Program-made: the position numbers and the translations under genes | NCBI RefSeq assembly: GCF_000756385.1 | Contig: NZ_JNFC01000023.1 | Location: 124,001 to 188,000, forward strand | Source: Sphingopyxis sp. LC363 | Lineage (GTDB): Bacteria; Pseudomonadota; Alphaproteobacteria; Sphingomonadales; Sphingomonadaceae | Reading direction: 5' to 3' | Length of the DNA: 64,000 bases | Part shown: positions 39,795-49,788 of the stretch, in pieces | Position numbering within the stretch: the first letter of the stretch is position 1 | Layout of the letters: every line of letters begins with the position of its first letter | The notes under the pieces: model-generated | Databases searched by the model: none | Told to the model about the DNA's origin: nothing | What the model saw: only the letters and a program-made list of their open reading frames with translations

Positions 39795-40319
39795 CTATTC
39801 GGTCAGCCGCGGCATCAGCTCGACGAAGTTGCACGGCTTGTGGCGGCTGTCGAGCTGGGTCGAGAGAATGCCTTCCCACGCGTCGGTCACCGCGCCGGTC
39901 GAACCGGGGAGCGCGAAGATATAGGTGCCGCGCGCAACCACGGCGCAGGCGCGCGACTGGATCGTCGAGGTGCCGATCGTCTTATAGCTGAGCCAGCGGA
40001 ACAGCTCGCCGAAACCCGGAATATCCTTGCCGTCGAGCCGGTGCAGCGCTTCGGGCGTGACGTCGCGGCCCGTGAGGCCGGTGCCGCCGGTGGTGATGAC
40101 GACATCGACCTCGGGGTCGTCGATCCAGTTGTGGAGGCGCGAGACGATCAGGTCGGTCTCGTCCTTGATGAGCGCGCGCGCGGCGAGGATATGGCCGGCG
40201 CCGGTCAAGAGGTCCTCGAGCTTGTCGCCCGACCGGTCGTCGGCGGCGCTGCGGCTGTCCGAAATCGTCAGGAGCGCGATGCGGACGGGCCTGAACGCCA
40301 GGCTCTCGTCAATCGGCAT
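39795..40319 (-). CDS. moaB: molybdenum cofactor biosynthesis protein B
   Basis: 174 residues of the MogA/MoaB fold that adenylates molybdopterin. [20 protein letters not shown] is the signature, with [17 protein letters not shown] near the N-terminus and [10 protein letters not shown] towards the end. The start MPIDESLAF overlaps the end of the lytic transglycosylase gene by 11 bases; an ATG six codons earlier is possible. Distant from moaDE in the same window. Confidence 0.92.
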   Translation of the reverse strand: MPIDESLAFRPVRIALLTISDSRSAADDRSGDKLEDLLTGAGHILAARALIKDETDLIVSRLHNWIDDPEVDVVITTGGTGLTGRDVTPEALHRLDGKDIPGFGELFRWLSYKTIGTSTIQSRACAVVARGTYIFALPGSTGAVTDAWEGILSTQLDSRHKPCNFVELMPRLTE

Positions 40320-42075
40320 TCGCGAAATCGCCGGCATAGGTCAGGCGCGTGCGGTCCTTCCCGTCGGGGAAGCGCGGCCATTTCCCCTGCGCGAGCGCGG
40401 CGCGGCTGACCGACGGCTTGCCCTGCTGCGCTTCGTACATCCAGTAGTTGCGCAGCACGATGCCGACATAGCCGCGCGTTTCCCAATAGGGGATCGATTC
40501 CATATAGAGCAGCGGGTCGCCATTGTCGCGGATCTCGGTCTGCCAGCGCGCGATCGGCGCGGGGCCGGCGTTATAGGCGGCGATGACCTTGGGCAGCTGG
40601 CCGCCCGTCGCGGGATCGCGGCTCAGATATTGCAGATAACGCTGGCCGAGATCCATGTTCACCGCGGGCGTCTTGAGATCGCCGAGCGCCGCGACCGCGC
40701 CTTCCCAGCGCACAATGTCGCGCGCGGTGCCCGGGCGCACCTGCATCAGCCCGGTCGCGCCCGCGGGGCTCACGACGCCGCGCTGGAAGCGGGATTCCTG
40801 CAAGGTGTGGGCGAAGACGAGCGCCGGATCGACACGCCAGCCACCATTCGGTTCCCATTTGGGTTGCGGATAGCGGGCCTGCACAGCGGGCTTGCGGCCG
40901 TGCGGCGTATTGTGCGCGAGATAGAGCTGGGTTTCGGGCAGGCTGAGCGCGCCCGCCATCGCGATCAGCTGCGCATGCTGGTCGGAATTGCCGATCTGGG
41001 CCTGATGGCGCAGCGCCTGACCCGCGTAGACATCCTCGCCGATCTCGGCGAGCGCCATCGCGATGCGGACGTTGGGCAGCTTCTCGAGCGCGCGCCACGC
41101 GCTCCGGTCGGCGCGGATATTTTCGCGCTGGACCGCCGCCTCGACGCCGAGCGATTCGGCGGCGAGCAGGCCGTAGAAGGTTTCCTGATTGGCGGCCGCA
41201 GCGCGCAGGCGCGGCTGTACGAGGGCGGGCTGGCCCGCGGCGACGGCGGCGCGCGATGCCCAATAATAAGCGGCGGCACGCTGTTCGCTGTCGGGCGCTT
41301 CCTTGGCGACGCGGTCGAACGCGGCGAGCGCGGTGCGGTAATCGCGAAGCCGCCACGAAGCGAGACCCTGAACCCAGGCGCCCTGCGTCGCCCAGGCTCC
41401 GCCGGCGGCCGTGCAGGCGAGCGACAGGCGCAGCGCATTCTGATCGTCATTTTCTATATAATAGGACCATGCGACCTTTTGCGTCCATTCGGCGCGTGCC
41501 GGGGGGCTCAGCTGGTCGATGACGGCGTTGAGCAGGGCTTCGGCGCCTGCGGGGTCGTCATTCTTGATCCGGTCGGGGATCGTCGCCGCGAGGCGCGCCG
41601 CCGCGGGGTCGCTGACGCTGTCGGCGCCGAGCCGGCGCGGCGCGCTGCCGGCCCAGGCGAGACGCGCCTCGAAGGGAAGCGTCGGCAGATCGGTCGCGCC
41701 GCGCCTGGTCGCGAGGCGGCCGAGCTGCGCGGCTTGCGGCAACCAGGGCGAGCGCGAAAGGATCGGCATGATGTCGGCGACTTCGGCGCGCGGGCTGTTC
41801 GCCGCGGTCAGCAGTTCGGCGCGCAGGAAATCGGTGAGCGGGCCGTTATCGGAACCGTCGAGCAGGGATTTGGCTTCGGCCCAACGCTGGCCGCGGATCG
41901 CTGTGAGGACCTGCGTGTAAAGCTGCTTTTGCTTCGATGACAGGATATCGGGCACCGTTTGCGGCGCCGAGGCGAAATCGCGGTCGCCGGCATCGGCGGC
42001 GACCGCCGGCGCGGCGGCGGCGAGCGAAAGCGCCAGAGCGGCGCCGGAGAGGAGGATTCTGGTCATATTTTCCAT
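40309..42075 (-). CDS. soluble lytic murein transglycosylase
   Basis: 588 residues with a signal peptide (residues 4-26). A long α-helical superhelix (residues ~30-400) resembles the U-shaped domain of Slt70. The catalytic SLT domain follows, with Glu427 in [24 protein letters not shown] and the downstream [13 protein letters not shown]. It cleaves peptidoglycan to 1,6-anhydromuropeptides in the periplasm. It is followed by moaB with overlap, and preceded three bases away by the glycosylase-like gene, so the three probably share a transcript. Confidence 0.92.
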   Translation of the reverse strand: MENMTRILLSGAALALSLAAAAPAVAADAGDRDFASAPQTVPDILSSKQKQLYTQVLTAIRGQRWAEAKSLLDGSDNGPLTDFLRAELLTAANSPRAEVADIMPILSRSPWLPQAAQLGRLATRRGATDLPTLPFEARLAWAGSAPRRLGADSVSDPAAARLAATIPDRIKNDDPAGAEALLNAVIDQLSPPARAEWTQKVAWSYYIENDDQNALRLSLACTAAGGAWATQGAWVQGLASWRLRDYRTALAAFDRVAKEAPDSEQRAAAYYWASRAAVAAGQPALVQPRLRAAAANQETFYGLLAAESLGVEAAVQRENIRADRSAWRALEKLPNVRIAMALAEIGEDVYAGQALRHQAQIGNSDQHAQLIAMAGALSLPETQLYLAHNTPHGRKPAVQARYPQPKWEPNGGWRVDPALVFAHTLQESRFQRGVVSPAGATGLMQVRPGTARDIVRWEGAVAALGDLKTPAVNMDLGQRYLQYLSRDPATGGQLPKVIAAYNAGPAPIARWQTEIRDNGDPLLYMESIPYWETRGYVGIVLRNYWMYEAQQGKPSVSRAALAQGKWPRFPDGKDRTRLTYAGDFANAD

Positions 42076-42078
42076 CTG

Positions 42079-42867
42079 TCAACGTCCCCGGTTGAACAGT
42101 TTCAGGCTATCCCAAGCCGCCGCTTTCTGGGCGGGCCGGGCCAGCAACATCGCGGGATGCGCCACAGCCACCGCGTCCATCTTGGCGCCATCTTGGTTAA
42201 TATTCAGTAACCTTCCGCGCGCGTCGGGAAGCGCCGTCGCGGCGGCCATGCGCGTGATGTCGCTTCCGATCAGCAGCAAGCGTTCGGGTTTGGCGAGCCG
42301 CAAATGATGCCATAGCAGACGGTCGAGTTCGGCCGCATCCGGGCCGTCGCAGCGACCGCCCGCGGGGCGCGTCACGGCAAGGCTCGCGGTGTAGCAGTCG
42401 CCGCGCGCCACGCCGATCGCGCGCAGCATCGCGTCGAGCAATTTTCCGGCGGGTCCGGCAAAGAGCGTGCCGTCCTGCTGATCGTCGATTTCGGGCCAGG
42501 CGGTGAGCAGCATCAGCGGCGCGCCCGCTTCGCCGACGGGAAGCACGCGGCGCGCGTCCCATTGGCTGCCGGGCACGTCGGCGCCGGTCGCCAGCCAGTT
42601 TTGAAATTCGGTCCAGTCGTCGGGAAATACGACCGGGCCCTTCGGTTCGAGTGCCTCGGGCGCTTCCTGCCGCTGGAGCGCAGCGGGGAGCGGGAGCGGC
42701 TCGGGATCGTTATCGGGGGCGCGTTTCGCCTTGGCGGCCGCAGCGTCATTCGCCGGCGGCACGACGAGCCAGCCCGCAGGTTCCTCGCCGACGAGCGCAT
42801 CGACACCCGCCAGCGACCACCAGTCGCGGATGCTTTCCGCCAGCAACGCAGAGTTTTGCCCTCCCAT
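42079..42867 (-). CDS. uracil-DNA glycosylase-like protein, degenerate family 4 type
   Basis: 262 residues. The fold of family 4/5 uracil-DNA glycosylases is seen in FAGPAGKLLDAMLRAIGVARGDCYTASLAVTRP and AVAHPAMLLARPAQK. The canonical active-site GEAPG is reduced to LLTAWPEIDDQQDGTLF, and the four Fe-S cluster cysteines are missing. Residues 1-100 are a Pro/Ala-rich extension. It may be a non-enzymatic or altered-specificity relative. The start ATG lies ahead of the divergent ETF-QO promoter. Confidence 0.7.
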   Translation of the reverse strand: MGGQNSALLAESIRDWWSLAGVDALVGEEPAGWLVVPPANDAAAAKAKRAPDNDPEPLPLPAALQRQEAPEALEPKGPVVFPDDWTEFQNWLATGADVPGSQWDARRVLPVGEAGAPLMLLTAWPEIDDQQDGTLFAGPAGKLLDAMLRAIGVARGDCYTASLAVTRPAGGRCDGPDAAELDRLLWHHLRLAKPERLLLIGSDITRMAAATALPDARGRLLNINQDGAKMDAVAVAHPAMLLARPAQKAAAWDSLKLFNRGR

Positions 42868-42872
42868 GAAAT

Positions 42873-42904
42873 TGTTTGAAACAGACAGTTGACGGGCGCG
42901 TCAA
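42873..42904. promoter_or_regulatory. two palindromes in the ETF-QO divergent promoter
   Basis: TGTTTGAAACA (42873-42883) is a perfect 11-base palindrome, and TTGACGGGCGCGTCAA (42889-42904) has the same TTGACG-N4-CGTCAA form as the site upstream of nadC. Together they lie between the glycosylase-like gene and ETF-QO. Fatty-acid (PsrA-like) and branched-chain (LiuR-like) regulators are plausible binders given the ETF-QO target, but this rests on motif memory. Confidence 0.45.
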
Positions 42905-42986
42905 TTGGCGGGCATCGCAATTCGTGACAGAATGAGCGCCGGACACGATGAATGATCGGCGCGGGGACGGCAGAAAGGTATTTGCG

Positions 42987-44642
42987 GTGAGCGAACGGGA
43001 ATCGATGCCCTATGACGTGGTCATCGTCGGCGCGGGTCCGGCGGGGCTTTCGGCGGCGATCCGCCTGAAACAGATGGCGAATGAGGCCGGCAGCGAATTA
43101 TCGGTGTGCATCCTCGAAAAGGGGTCCGAAGTCGGCGCGCACATCCTGTCGGGCGCGGTCATCGATCCCAGGGCGCTCGACGAACTTTTGCCCGAATGGC
43201 GCGATCAGGGCTGCCCGCTCGCCGAAGTGCCGGTGAACGACAATCAGCACTGGATTTTGACCAAGAACAAGAAATTCGGCCTTCCCGAATTCATCTCGCC
43301 CGGTTTCATGCACAATGAGGGCACCTATACGGGCAGCCTCGGCAATCTTTGCCGCTGGCTCGCCGAGCAGGCCGAAGGGCTGGGCGTCGAAATCTTCCCC
43401 GGATTTCCGGCTGCGGAAATCCTCTACAATGAGGATGGTTCGGTCAAAGGCGTCGCGACCGGCGACATGGGCGTCGCGCGCGACGGCAGCCACAAGGCCG
43501 ATTACGCACCGGGGCTCGAACTCCACGCGAAATACACTTTCTTCGCCGAAGGCGTGCGCGGCCATCTGACCAAGATGCTCAAGCCGCAATTCGCGCTCGA
43601 CGCCGATTGCGAGCCGCAGGTCTATGGCCTCGGCGTCAAGGAATTGTGGGATATCGACCCCGCGAACCATGCCGCGGGCCGCGTCATTCATACGCAGGGC
43701 TGGCCGCTCGACCAGAACGCCAATGGCGGCGGCTTCCTCTATCATCAGGCGAACGGACAGGTGGCGCTCGGCTTCGTGACCTGGCTCAACTATCGCAACC
43801 CGCACATCTCCCCCTTTCAGGAGATGCAGAAGTGGAAGACGCATCCCGAGATCGCTAAAATCCTGAAGGGCGGCAAGCGCGTCTCCTATGGCGCGCGCGC
43901 GATCAGCGATGGCGGGCTCCAGTCGGTGCCGAAGCTCGCCTTCCCGGGCGGCGCGCTGATCGGCGACAGCGCCGGTTTTCTCAACGTACCGCGCATCAAG
44001 GGCACGCACACCTCGATGAAATCGGGGATGATGGCGGCCGAAGCGGCCTTCGCGGCGGTGACCGCTGGCCGGTCGAGCGACACGCTCGACGCCTATCAAG
44101 CGGCCTATGACGGCAGCTGGGTCAAGAAGGAACTCAGCGTCGTGCGCAACGTGCTGCCGCTCGTCGAGAAATATGGCGACCTTGCGGGCACGATCCTGTC
44201 GGGCATGACGATGTGGCTCGAAACGTTCAAGATCAAAGTCCCGTTCACGATGAAGCATCATCCCGACAATGAGAGCCTCTATCGCGCCGACATCATGCCG
44301 AAACCGGACTATCCCAAACCCGACGGTGTGCTGACCTTCGACCGCCTGTCGTCGGTGTTCATTTCGAACACAAATCACGAGGAAGATCAGCCGGTTCACC
44401 TCCAGCTCAAGGATCCGTCGATCCCGGTCGCCTATAATCTGCCGCTCTATGACGAGCCCGCGCAGCGTTATTGCCCTGCGGGGGTTTACGAGATCGTCGG
44501 CGAGGAAGAAGGCGATCCGAAATTCGTGATCAACGCGCAGAATTGCGTTCACTGCAAGACGTGCGATATCAAGGACCCGACCCAGAACATCAACTGGGTC
44601 ACCCCCGAAGGCGGCGGAGGCCCCAATTATCCGAACATGTAA
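42987..44642 (+). CDS. electron transfer flavoprotein-ubiquinone oxidoreductase
   Basis: 551 residues. Passes electrons from ETF, reduced by acyl-CoA and related dehydrogenases, to ubiquinone at the inner membrane. N-terminal FAD motif VVIVGAGPAGLSAAIRL; C-terminal 4Fe-4S ligands in CPAGVYEIV and NCVHCKTCDIKDPTQNINW, ending EGGGGPNYPNM. The GTG start giving MSERESMPYDVV has AAAGG eight bases upstream and matches the usual N-terminus; an ATG 13 codons earlier adds no homology. etfAB are not in the window. Confidence 0.96.
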   Translation: MSERESMPYDVVIVGAGPAGLSAAIRLKQMANEAGSELSVCILEKGSEVGAHILSGAVIDPRALDELLPEWRDQGCPLAEVPVNDNQHWILTKNKKFGLPEFISPGFMHNEGTYTGSLGNLCRWLAEQAEGLGVEIFPGFPAAEILYNEDGSVKGVATGDMGVARDGSHKADYAPGLELHAKYTFFAEGVRGHLTKMLKPQFALDADCEPQVYGLGVKELWDIDPANHAAGRVIHTQGWPLDQNANGGGFLYHQANGQVALGFVTWLNYRNPHISPFQEMQKWKTHPEIAKILKGGKRVSYGARAISDGGLQSVPKLAFPGGALIGDSAGFLNVPRIKGTHTSMKSGMMAAEAAFAAVTAGRSSDTLDAYQAAYDGSWVKKELSVVRNVLPLVEKYGDLAGTILSGMTMWLETFKIKVPFTMKHHPDNESLYRADIMPKPDYPKPDGVLTFDRLSSVFISNTNHEEDQPVHLQLKDPSIPVAYNLPLYDEPAQRYCPAGVYEIVGEEEGDPKFVINAQNCVHCKTCDIKDPTQNINWVTPEGGGGPNYPNM

Positions 44643-44658
44643 GCCCGCGCGCTTCCTT

Positions 44659-46296
44659 TTGATCTCCGCCGCCGTTGCGGCGGCGGCGCCCGTGCATGCC
44701 GCCGAGGACAGCGGCGAAGTCCTCAATGCGCTCGTACGGGCGCGATTGGCGGAAGAGGGCGGAGCGCCGGCGGCGGCGCTGTCGGCGCTGGCTGCGGTGG
44801 CGAGCGCGGCGCCTGGGCTGCCCGGTATCCGCGGACGGATGCTCGAACAGGCGATCGAGGCGGGCGATCTCGATGCCGCGCGCTCCGCCGCGCAGAGCCT
44901 GTGGACGGCGGGCGACCGGCGTTTCGATGCGCAGCTGGTGCTGATGGTCGACGCGATGCGCCGGTCGGATTGGAACGCCGCCCGTACCTATATGGCGGGG
45001 CGGGCGGACAAGACGGGCGCCGACACGATCGCGCGGTTGATCCTGCCGACGGTGAGTGCGTGGATCGACATCGGCGCGCGCAAGAAATTTCCCGAACAGC
45101 ATCTGCTCGCGGTGAACAGCGCGACCCGGCCCGAGCCGGCGCTGACGCTGCAGGTCGTGCTCGTCCAGATCGCGGCGAAGCGCGCCGATTCGGCCGCGTC
45201 GCTGACCGACAGCATCACACTGACCGACCGGACGAGCCAGCTCATGGGAGTGCGGGTTGCTGCGACGCTGGACAAGGCGGGTAAAAGCGACGCGGCCGAG
45301 CGTCTGCGAGGGCGGATCGCACTTGCGTCGGGGCAACGCGAAGATCCCATGCTGCTGCTTCCCGACCAGCCGGTTTCGACACCGCGCGCGGGCGTGGCGC
45401 AATGGCTCGGCATTTTGGCCGACGGTCTTGCCCGGACGCCGAACGGCAGCGCGAAGCTGCCGTTGCTGTTCGCGCGTGCGGCCTATTGGCTCAACGAGGA
45501 CGATTGGGCAGTGCGGGCGACGCTGGTGGAGGCCCTCGACCGCAACGGCCAGTCCCGGGACGCGATGGCCTTGCTCGATAGCGGGCGTCAGGAACTGCCC
45601 GCCGCGCTGACGATGCGGCGCGCCGAACTGATGGCCGACGCGGGCGATCTCGCGGGCGCAGCGCAGCTTGCCGAAGCCGCCGCCAATGCCAGCCCTGCGC
45701 GCGGTCTGCTCGTCCGGCTTGCCGACATCGCGCGGCGATCGGGCGACCCCGCGGCGGCAGCGCGCGCCTATGAGCGGCTCGAGGCATCGCTCGGCGACGG
45801 CGAAAACGACCGGGCTTTACGCGGCACCTTGCTGATTGCGCGGGCGGAATTGCTATTGCAGTCGGGGCGGTGGGACGAGGCGCAAGCGCTGATGGAGCGA
45901 GCGGTTGCGCTGCGGCCCGGCGACGCGTCGATATTGAATTTCGCCGGTTATTCGGCGCTCGAACGGCGCAAGGATATCACGCAATCGCTGGCGCGGATCG
46001 AGGCGGCATGGCGCCGCGAGCCGCGGAATGCGAGCATCAGCGATTCGCTCGGCTGGGCCTATTTCCTGACCGGACGCACCGGCGATGCCGTGGATCTGCT
46101 CGAAAAAGCCCAGCGCGGCGAACCTGACAATCCGGTGATCGTCGAACATCTGGGCGACGCCTATTGGAAGGCGGGACAGAAGTTTCGCGCGCGCTATAAT
46201 TGGCGCGCCGCGGCGCTGCTCGCCGAGGCCGAGATGGCGACGCGGCTGACGGCAAAGCTGCGCGACGGGTTGACTCCCGCCACGACGGCGCCGTGA
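44659..46296 (+). CDS. exported tetratricopeptide repeat protein
   Basis: About 545 residues. Mostly TPR-like helical repeats; the clearest lie at the C-terminus (LLIARAELLLQSGRWDEAQ, then NASISDSLGWAYFLTGRTGDAVD, then VIVEHLGDAYWKAGQKFRARYNW). The N-terminus AAVAAAAPVHAAEDS is the end of a signal peptide. The only standard start in this frame is a TTG without a ribosome binding site that would give an uncharged signal. An ATT at 44626, five bases after GGAGG, would give MIRTCKPARFLLISAAV..., a much better one. It overlaps ispE by four bases; probably envelope-located. Confidence 0.83.
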   Translation: MISAAVAAAAPVHAAEDSGEVLNALVRARLAEEGGAPAAALSALAAVASAAPGLPGIRGRMLEQAIEAGDLDAARSAAQSLWTAGDRRFDAQLVLMVDAMRRSDWNAARTYMAGRADKTGADTIARLILPTVSAWIDIGARKKFPEQHLLAVNSATRPEPALTLQVVLVQIAAKRADSAASLTDSITLTDRTSQLMGVRVAATLDKAGKSDAAERLRGRIALASGQREDPMLLLPDQPVSTPRAGVAQWLGILADGLARTPNGSAKLPLLFARAAYWLNEDDWAVRATLVEALDRNGQSRDAMALLDSGRQELPAALTMRRAELMADAGDLAGAAQLAEAAANASPARGLLVRLADIARRSGDPAAAARAYERLEASLGDGENDRALRGTLLIARAELLLQSGRWDEAQALMERAVALRPGDASILNFAGYSALERRKDITQSLARIEAAWRREPRNASISDSLGWAYFLTGRTGDAVDLLEKAQRGEPDNPVIVEHLGDAYWKAGQKFRARYNWRAAALLAEAEMATRLTAKLRDGLTPATTAP

Positions 46297-47141
46297 CGGC
46301 GTTTCGCGAGACCGGCTGGGCCAAAATCAACCTCGCGCTGCATGTCCGGGCGCGGCGTCCCGACGGCTATCATGCGATCGAGACACTGTTCGCCTTTGTC
46401 GACGGCGGCGATGCGATCGCGGCGGAGTTCGCCGATGCCGACAGCCTGACGATCGACGGCGAGTTCGCCGAAGGATTGAGCGCTGACGGCGACAATCTGG
46501 TGATGCGGGCGCTGGCGCTGCTTCGCGACCGCCATGGCGCGGACCGCGTGCCACCGCTCGCGGTGACGCTGACCAAGGCGCTGCCCGTTGCGGCGGGGAT
46601 CGGCGGCGGGTCGGCCGATGCCGCGGCGATGGCGCGGCTGGTGCGGCGTCACTTTCTGCGCGAGATCGGCGATAGGGCGCTGGCGCGGATTATGAGCCCG
46701 CTCGGCGCCGATGTCGCCGCTTGCGTGGCGAGCGAGACCTGCCTCGGTGTCGGCACGGGCGAAGAATTGAGCGTCGTGCCCGGACTGCGGCTCGGCGGAA
46801 CGCCGGTGCTGCTGGTCAATCCGCGCCAGCCGGTCGCGACGGGGCCGGTGTTCGCCGCATGGGACGGGATCGATCGTGGGCCGCTGTTCACGGGCGCCGA
46901 GCCGCGCGCGGGGTTGCTCAGCGCGCGCAACGATTTGCAGCGCCCGGCGATCGCCCAGTGCCCGGCGATTGCGGACATATTGCTCGAACTCGGCGCGCTC
47001 AGGCCCTGGCTGGCGCGCATGTCGGGTTCGGGGGCGACCTGCTTCGCGCTGTTCGATGCGGCGGCCGAGCGCGACGCGGCGGCCGCCTTGCTCGCGGAGC
47101 GGCATCCGGGCTGGTGGACGATGGCGGGAGCATTAAGGTGA
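46293..47141 (+). CDS. ispE: 4-diphosphocytidyl-2-C-methyl-D-erythritol kinase
   Basis: 282-residue GHMP kinase of the non-mevalonate isoprenoid pathway, phosphorylating CDP-methylerythritol at the 2-OH. AKINLALHV at the N-terminus, the ATP loop LPVAAGIGGGSADAAA and the C-terminal MSGSGATCFALF are characteristic. GTG start overlapping the TPR gene's stop (GTGA), and its own stop overlaps the next GTG, so three genes are tightly coupled. Confidence 0.95.
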   Translation: MTAFRETGWAKINLALHVRARRPDGYHAIETLFAFVDGGDAIAAEFADADSLTIDGEFAEGLSADGDNLVMRALALLRDRHGADRVPPLAVTLTKALPVAAGIGGGSADAAAMARLVRRHFLREIGDRALARIMSPLGADVAACVASETCLGVGTGEELSVVPGLRLGGTPVLLVNPRQPVATGPVFAAWDGIDRGPLFTGAEPRAGLLSARNDLQRPAIAQCPAIADILLELGALRPWLARMSGSGATCFALFDAAAERDAAAALLAERHPGWWTMAGALR

Positions 47142-47869
47142 GCGAAGCGTGGCGGCAGATCGGCGAAGCGCGCGCGGGCGGTATCTTGCTTATCGCCGAT
47201 CATGCTTCGGCGTTCGTGCCCGAGGATATCGATCTGGGTATCGAGCCGGCGCTGCTGTCGAACCATATCGCGATCGACATCGGCGTTGCCGAGGTCGCGG
47301 CGCGGCTCGTCGAAGCGGGCGCGGTCGATGCGGCGATCCTTGGCGGCGTGTCGCGGCTCGTCGTCGACTGCAACCGCGAGGAGGATGCGCCGGGGGTGCT
47401 CCCGATCGCGAGCGACGGCCATGCGGTGCCGGGCAATGCGCTGAACGACGATGCGCGCGAGGCGCGGCTGGCGCGCTTCTTTCGGCCCTATCACGACCAT
47501 ATCGCGGCGACGATCGCGGCGGCGCGGCCCGCGACGATCCTGTCGCTGCACAGCTTCACCCCGTCGCTCGCGGCGCATCCCGATCAGGCGCGGCCGTGGC
47601 ATGTCGGGGTGCTCTATAACGAGGACGACCGGCTCGCGGGCGCGGCGATCCCGGCTTTGGAGGCCGAAGGACTGATCGTCGGCGACCAGCAACCCTATTC
47701 GGGCAAGCTGCTCAACGCGACCATGAACCGCCATGCGGAGGCGAACGGCATCCCCTATGTCGGGATCGAGATGCGGCAGGATCTGGTCGGCGAGGCCACG
47801 GGCCAGGCGCTGTTCGCCGAGCGGCTGGCGCGGATGTGCGAGAAAGTGGCGTTGAACATCGGTGCATAG
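47138..47869 (+). CDS. N-formylglutamate amidohydrolase family protein
   Basis: 243 residues. The family's metal-binding signature is visible in ILLIADHASAFVPEDI, SRLVVDCNREEDAPG and LSLHSFTPSL, ending in PYVGIEMRQDLV. The reference enzyme hydrolyses N-formylglutamate in histidine breakdown (HutG type), but no hut genes are near, and many relatives have unknown substrates. GTG start overlaps the ispE stop; GGGAG precedes it. Confidence 0.85.
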   Translation: MSEAWRQIGEARAGGILLIADHASAFVPEDIDLGIEPALLSNHIAIDIGVAEVAARLVEAGAVDAAILGGVSRLVVDCNREEDAPGVLPIASDGHAVPGNALNDDAREARLARFFRPYHDHIAATIAAARPATILSLHSFTPSLAAHPDQARPWHVGVLYNEDDRLAGAAIPALEAEGLIVGDQQPYSGKLLNATMNRHAEANGIPYVGIEMRQDLVGEATGQALFAERLARMCEKVALNIGA

Positions 47870-47883
47870 GCGTGTAGAGGCGC

Positions 47884-47914
47884 ATTTCATCGTCATTTTA
47901 TGAAATAATATTAT
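47884..47914. promoter_or_regulatory. AT-rich palindromes upstream of ilvD
   Basis: ATTTCAT/ATGAAAT inverted repeat (47884-47890 with 47900-47906) next to the perfect palindrome ATAATATTAT (47905-47914). This AT-rich island in GC-rich DNA ends 14 bases before the ilvD ATG and could be an operator or promoter element. Confidence 0.35.
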
Positions 47915-47928
47915 CAGGAACTCTCCAA

Positions 47929-49788
47929 ATGCCTTCTTATCGTTCGCGCACGACCACCCATGGCCGCAATATGGCGGGTGCCCGCGGCCTTTGGCGCGCG
48001 ACGGGGATGAAGGACGATGATTTCGGCAAGCCGATCATCGCGGTGGTCAATAGCTTCACCCAGTTCGTGCCGGGGCATGTTCACCTGAAAGACCTCGGCC
48101 AGATGGTCGCGCGCGAGATCGAGGCTGCGGGCGGGGTGGCCAAGGAATTCAATACGATCGCGGTCGATGACGGGATCGCGATGGGGCATGACGGGATGCT
48201 CTATTCGCTACCGAGCCGCGACCTGATTGCCGACAGCGTCGAATATATGGTCAATGCGCATTGCGCCGACGCGATGGTGTGCATCTCGAACTGCGACAAG
48301 ATCACGCCGGGCATGTTGATGGCGGCGCTGCGCATCAATATCCCGGTGGTGTTCGTGTCGGGCGGGCCGATGGAGGCCGGCAAGGTGGTGCTGAAGGGCA
48401 AGGAAGTCGCGCTCGACCTCGTCGATGCGATGGTCGCCGCGGCCGACGAGAAATATACCGACGAGGAAGTCACCGCGATCGAGCGTTCGGCGTGCCCGAC
48501 GTGCGGGTCGTGCTCGGGCATGTTCACCGCAAACTCGATGAACTGCCTGACCGAAGCGCTGGGGCTGTCGCTGCCGGGCAATGGCTCGACCCTCGCGACG
48601 CACGCCGACCGCAAGGAGCTGTTCCTGCGCGCCGGACGGATCGTCGTCGAGATGTGCAAGCGCCATTATGAAGAGGGCGACGACAGCGTGCTGCCGCGCA
48701 ATATCGCCACGTTCGAGGCGTTCGAAAATGCGATGAGCCTCGACATCGCCATGGGCGGGTCGACGAACACCGTGCTCCACCTGCTCGCCGCGGCGTTCGA
48801 GGCGGGCGTCGATTTCACGATGGAGGACATCGACCGGCTGTCGCGCCGCGTGCCGTGCCTGTCGAAAGTCGCGCCGGCAAAGAGCGATGTCCATATGGAG
48901 GACGTCCACCGCGCGGGCGGGATCATGGCGATCCTCGGCGAGCTCGAGCGCGCGGGGCTGCTCCACGCGCACCTGCCGACGGTGCACAGCGCGACGCTGG
49001 GCGATGCGCTCAACAAATGGGATATCGCCCGCACGAACGATCCCGAGGTGCAGAAATTCTTCCTCGCCGCGCCCGGCGGAGTGCCGACGCAGACCGCGTT
49101 CAGCCAGGACCGGCGCTGGGACAATCTCGACCTCGACCGCGAGGCGGGGGTGATCCGATCGGCCGACCATGCGTTCAGCAAGGACGGCGGGCTCGCGGTG
49201 CTGTCGGGCAATATCGCGCTCGACGGCTGCATCGTGAAGACCGCGGGGGTCGACGAAAGCATCCTCAAATTCTCGGGCCCGGCGAAGGTCTATGAAAGCC
49301 AGGACGCGGCGGTCGCGGGCATCCTTACCGGACAGGTCGAGGCTGGCGACGTCGTCGTCATCCGCTACGAAGGGCCAAAGGGCGGCCCGGGGATGCAGGA
49401 AATGCTCTATCCGACGAGCTATTTGAAATCGAAGGGGCTGGGCGCTGCCTGCGCGCTGATCACCGACGGGCGCTTTTCGGGCGGCACATCGGGGCTGTCG
49501 ATCGGCCATGTCTCGCCCGAGGCGGCCGAGGGCGGGGCGATCGGGCTGGTCGAGAATGGCGATCTCATCAACATCGACATCCCGTCGCGGACGATCACCC
49601 TCGCGGTGGCGGATCGCGTCCTTGCCGAGCGCCGCGCCGCGATGGATGCGAAGGGCGACGCCGCCTGGCAGCCCGAGAAAGCGCGCCCGCGCAAGGTTTC
49701 GGTAGCACTTCAGGCCTATGCCGCGATGACGACGAGCGCCGCCAGAGGAGCGGTGCGCGACCTGTCGCAGCTGAAGGGCAAGGGATGA
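47929..49788 (+). CDS. ilvD: dihydroxy-acid dehydratase
   Basis: 619 residues, usual length. Fe-S-dependent dehydration of 2,3-dihydroxy-isovalerate and -methylvalerate in valine, leucine and isoleucine synthesis. Cluster ligands are in [12 protein letters not shown] and [28 protein letters not shown] and the C-terminal [19 protein letters not shown] are conserved. Its stop overlaps the lipoprotein gene's start. The start [19 protein letters not shown] is standard. Confidence 0.98.
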   Translation: MPSYRSRTTTHGRNMAGARGLWRATGMKDDDFGKPIIAVVNSFTQFVPGHVHLKDLGQMVAREIEAAGGVAKEFNTIAVDDGIAMGHDGMLYSLPSRDLIADSVEYMVNAHCADAMVCISNCDKITPGMLMAALRINIPVVFVSGGPMEAGKVVLKGKEVALDLVDAMVAAADEKYTDEEVTAIERSACPTCGSCSGMFTANSMNCLTEALGLSLPGNGSTLATHADRKELFLRAGRIVVEMCKRHYEEGDDSVLPRNIATFEAFENAMSLDIAMGGSTNTVLHLLAAAFEAGVDFTMEDIDRLSRRVPCLSKVAPAKSDVHMEDVHRAGGIMAILGELERAGLLHAHLPTVHSATLGDALNKWDIARTNDPEVQKFFLAAPGGVPTQTAFSQDRRWDNLDLDREAGVIRSADHAFSKDGGLAVLSGNIALDGCIVKTAGVDESILKFSGPAKVYESQDAAVAGILTGQVEAGDVVVIRYEGPKGGPGMQEMLYPTSYLKSKGLGAACALITDGRFSGGTSGLSIGHVSPEAAEGGAIGLVENGDLINIDIPSRTITLAVADRVLAERRAAMDAKGDAAWQPEKARPRKVSVALQAYAAMTTSAARGAVRDLSQLKGKG

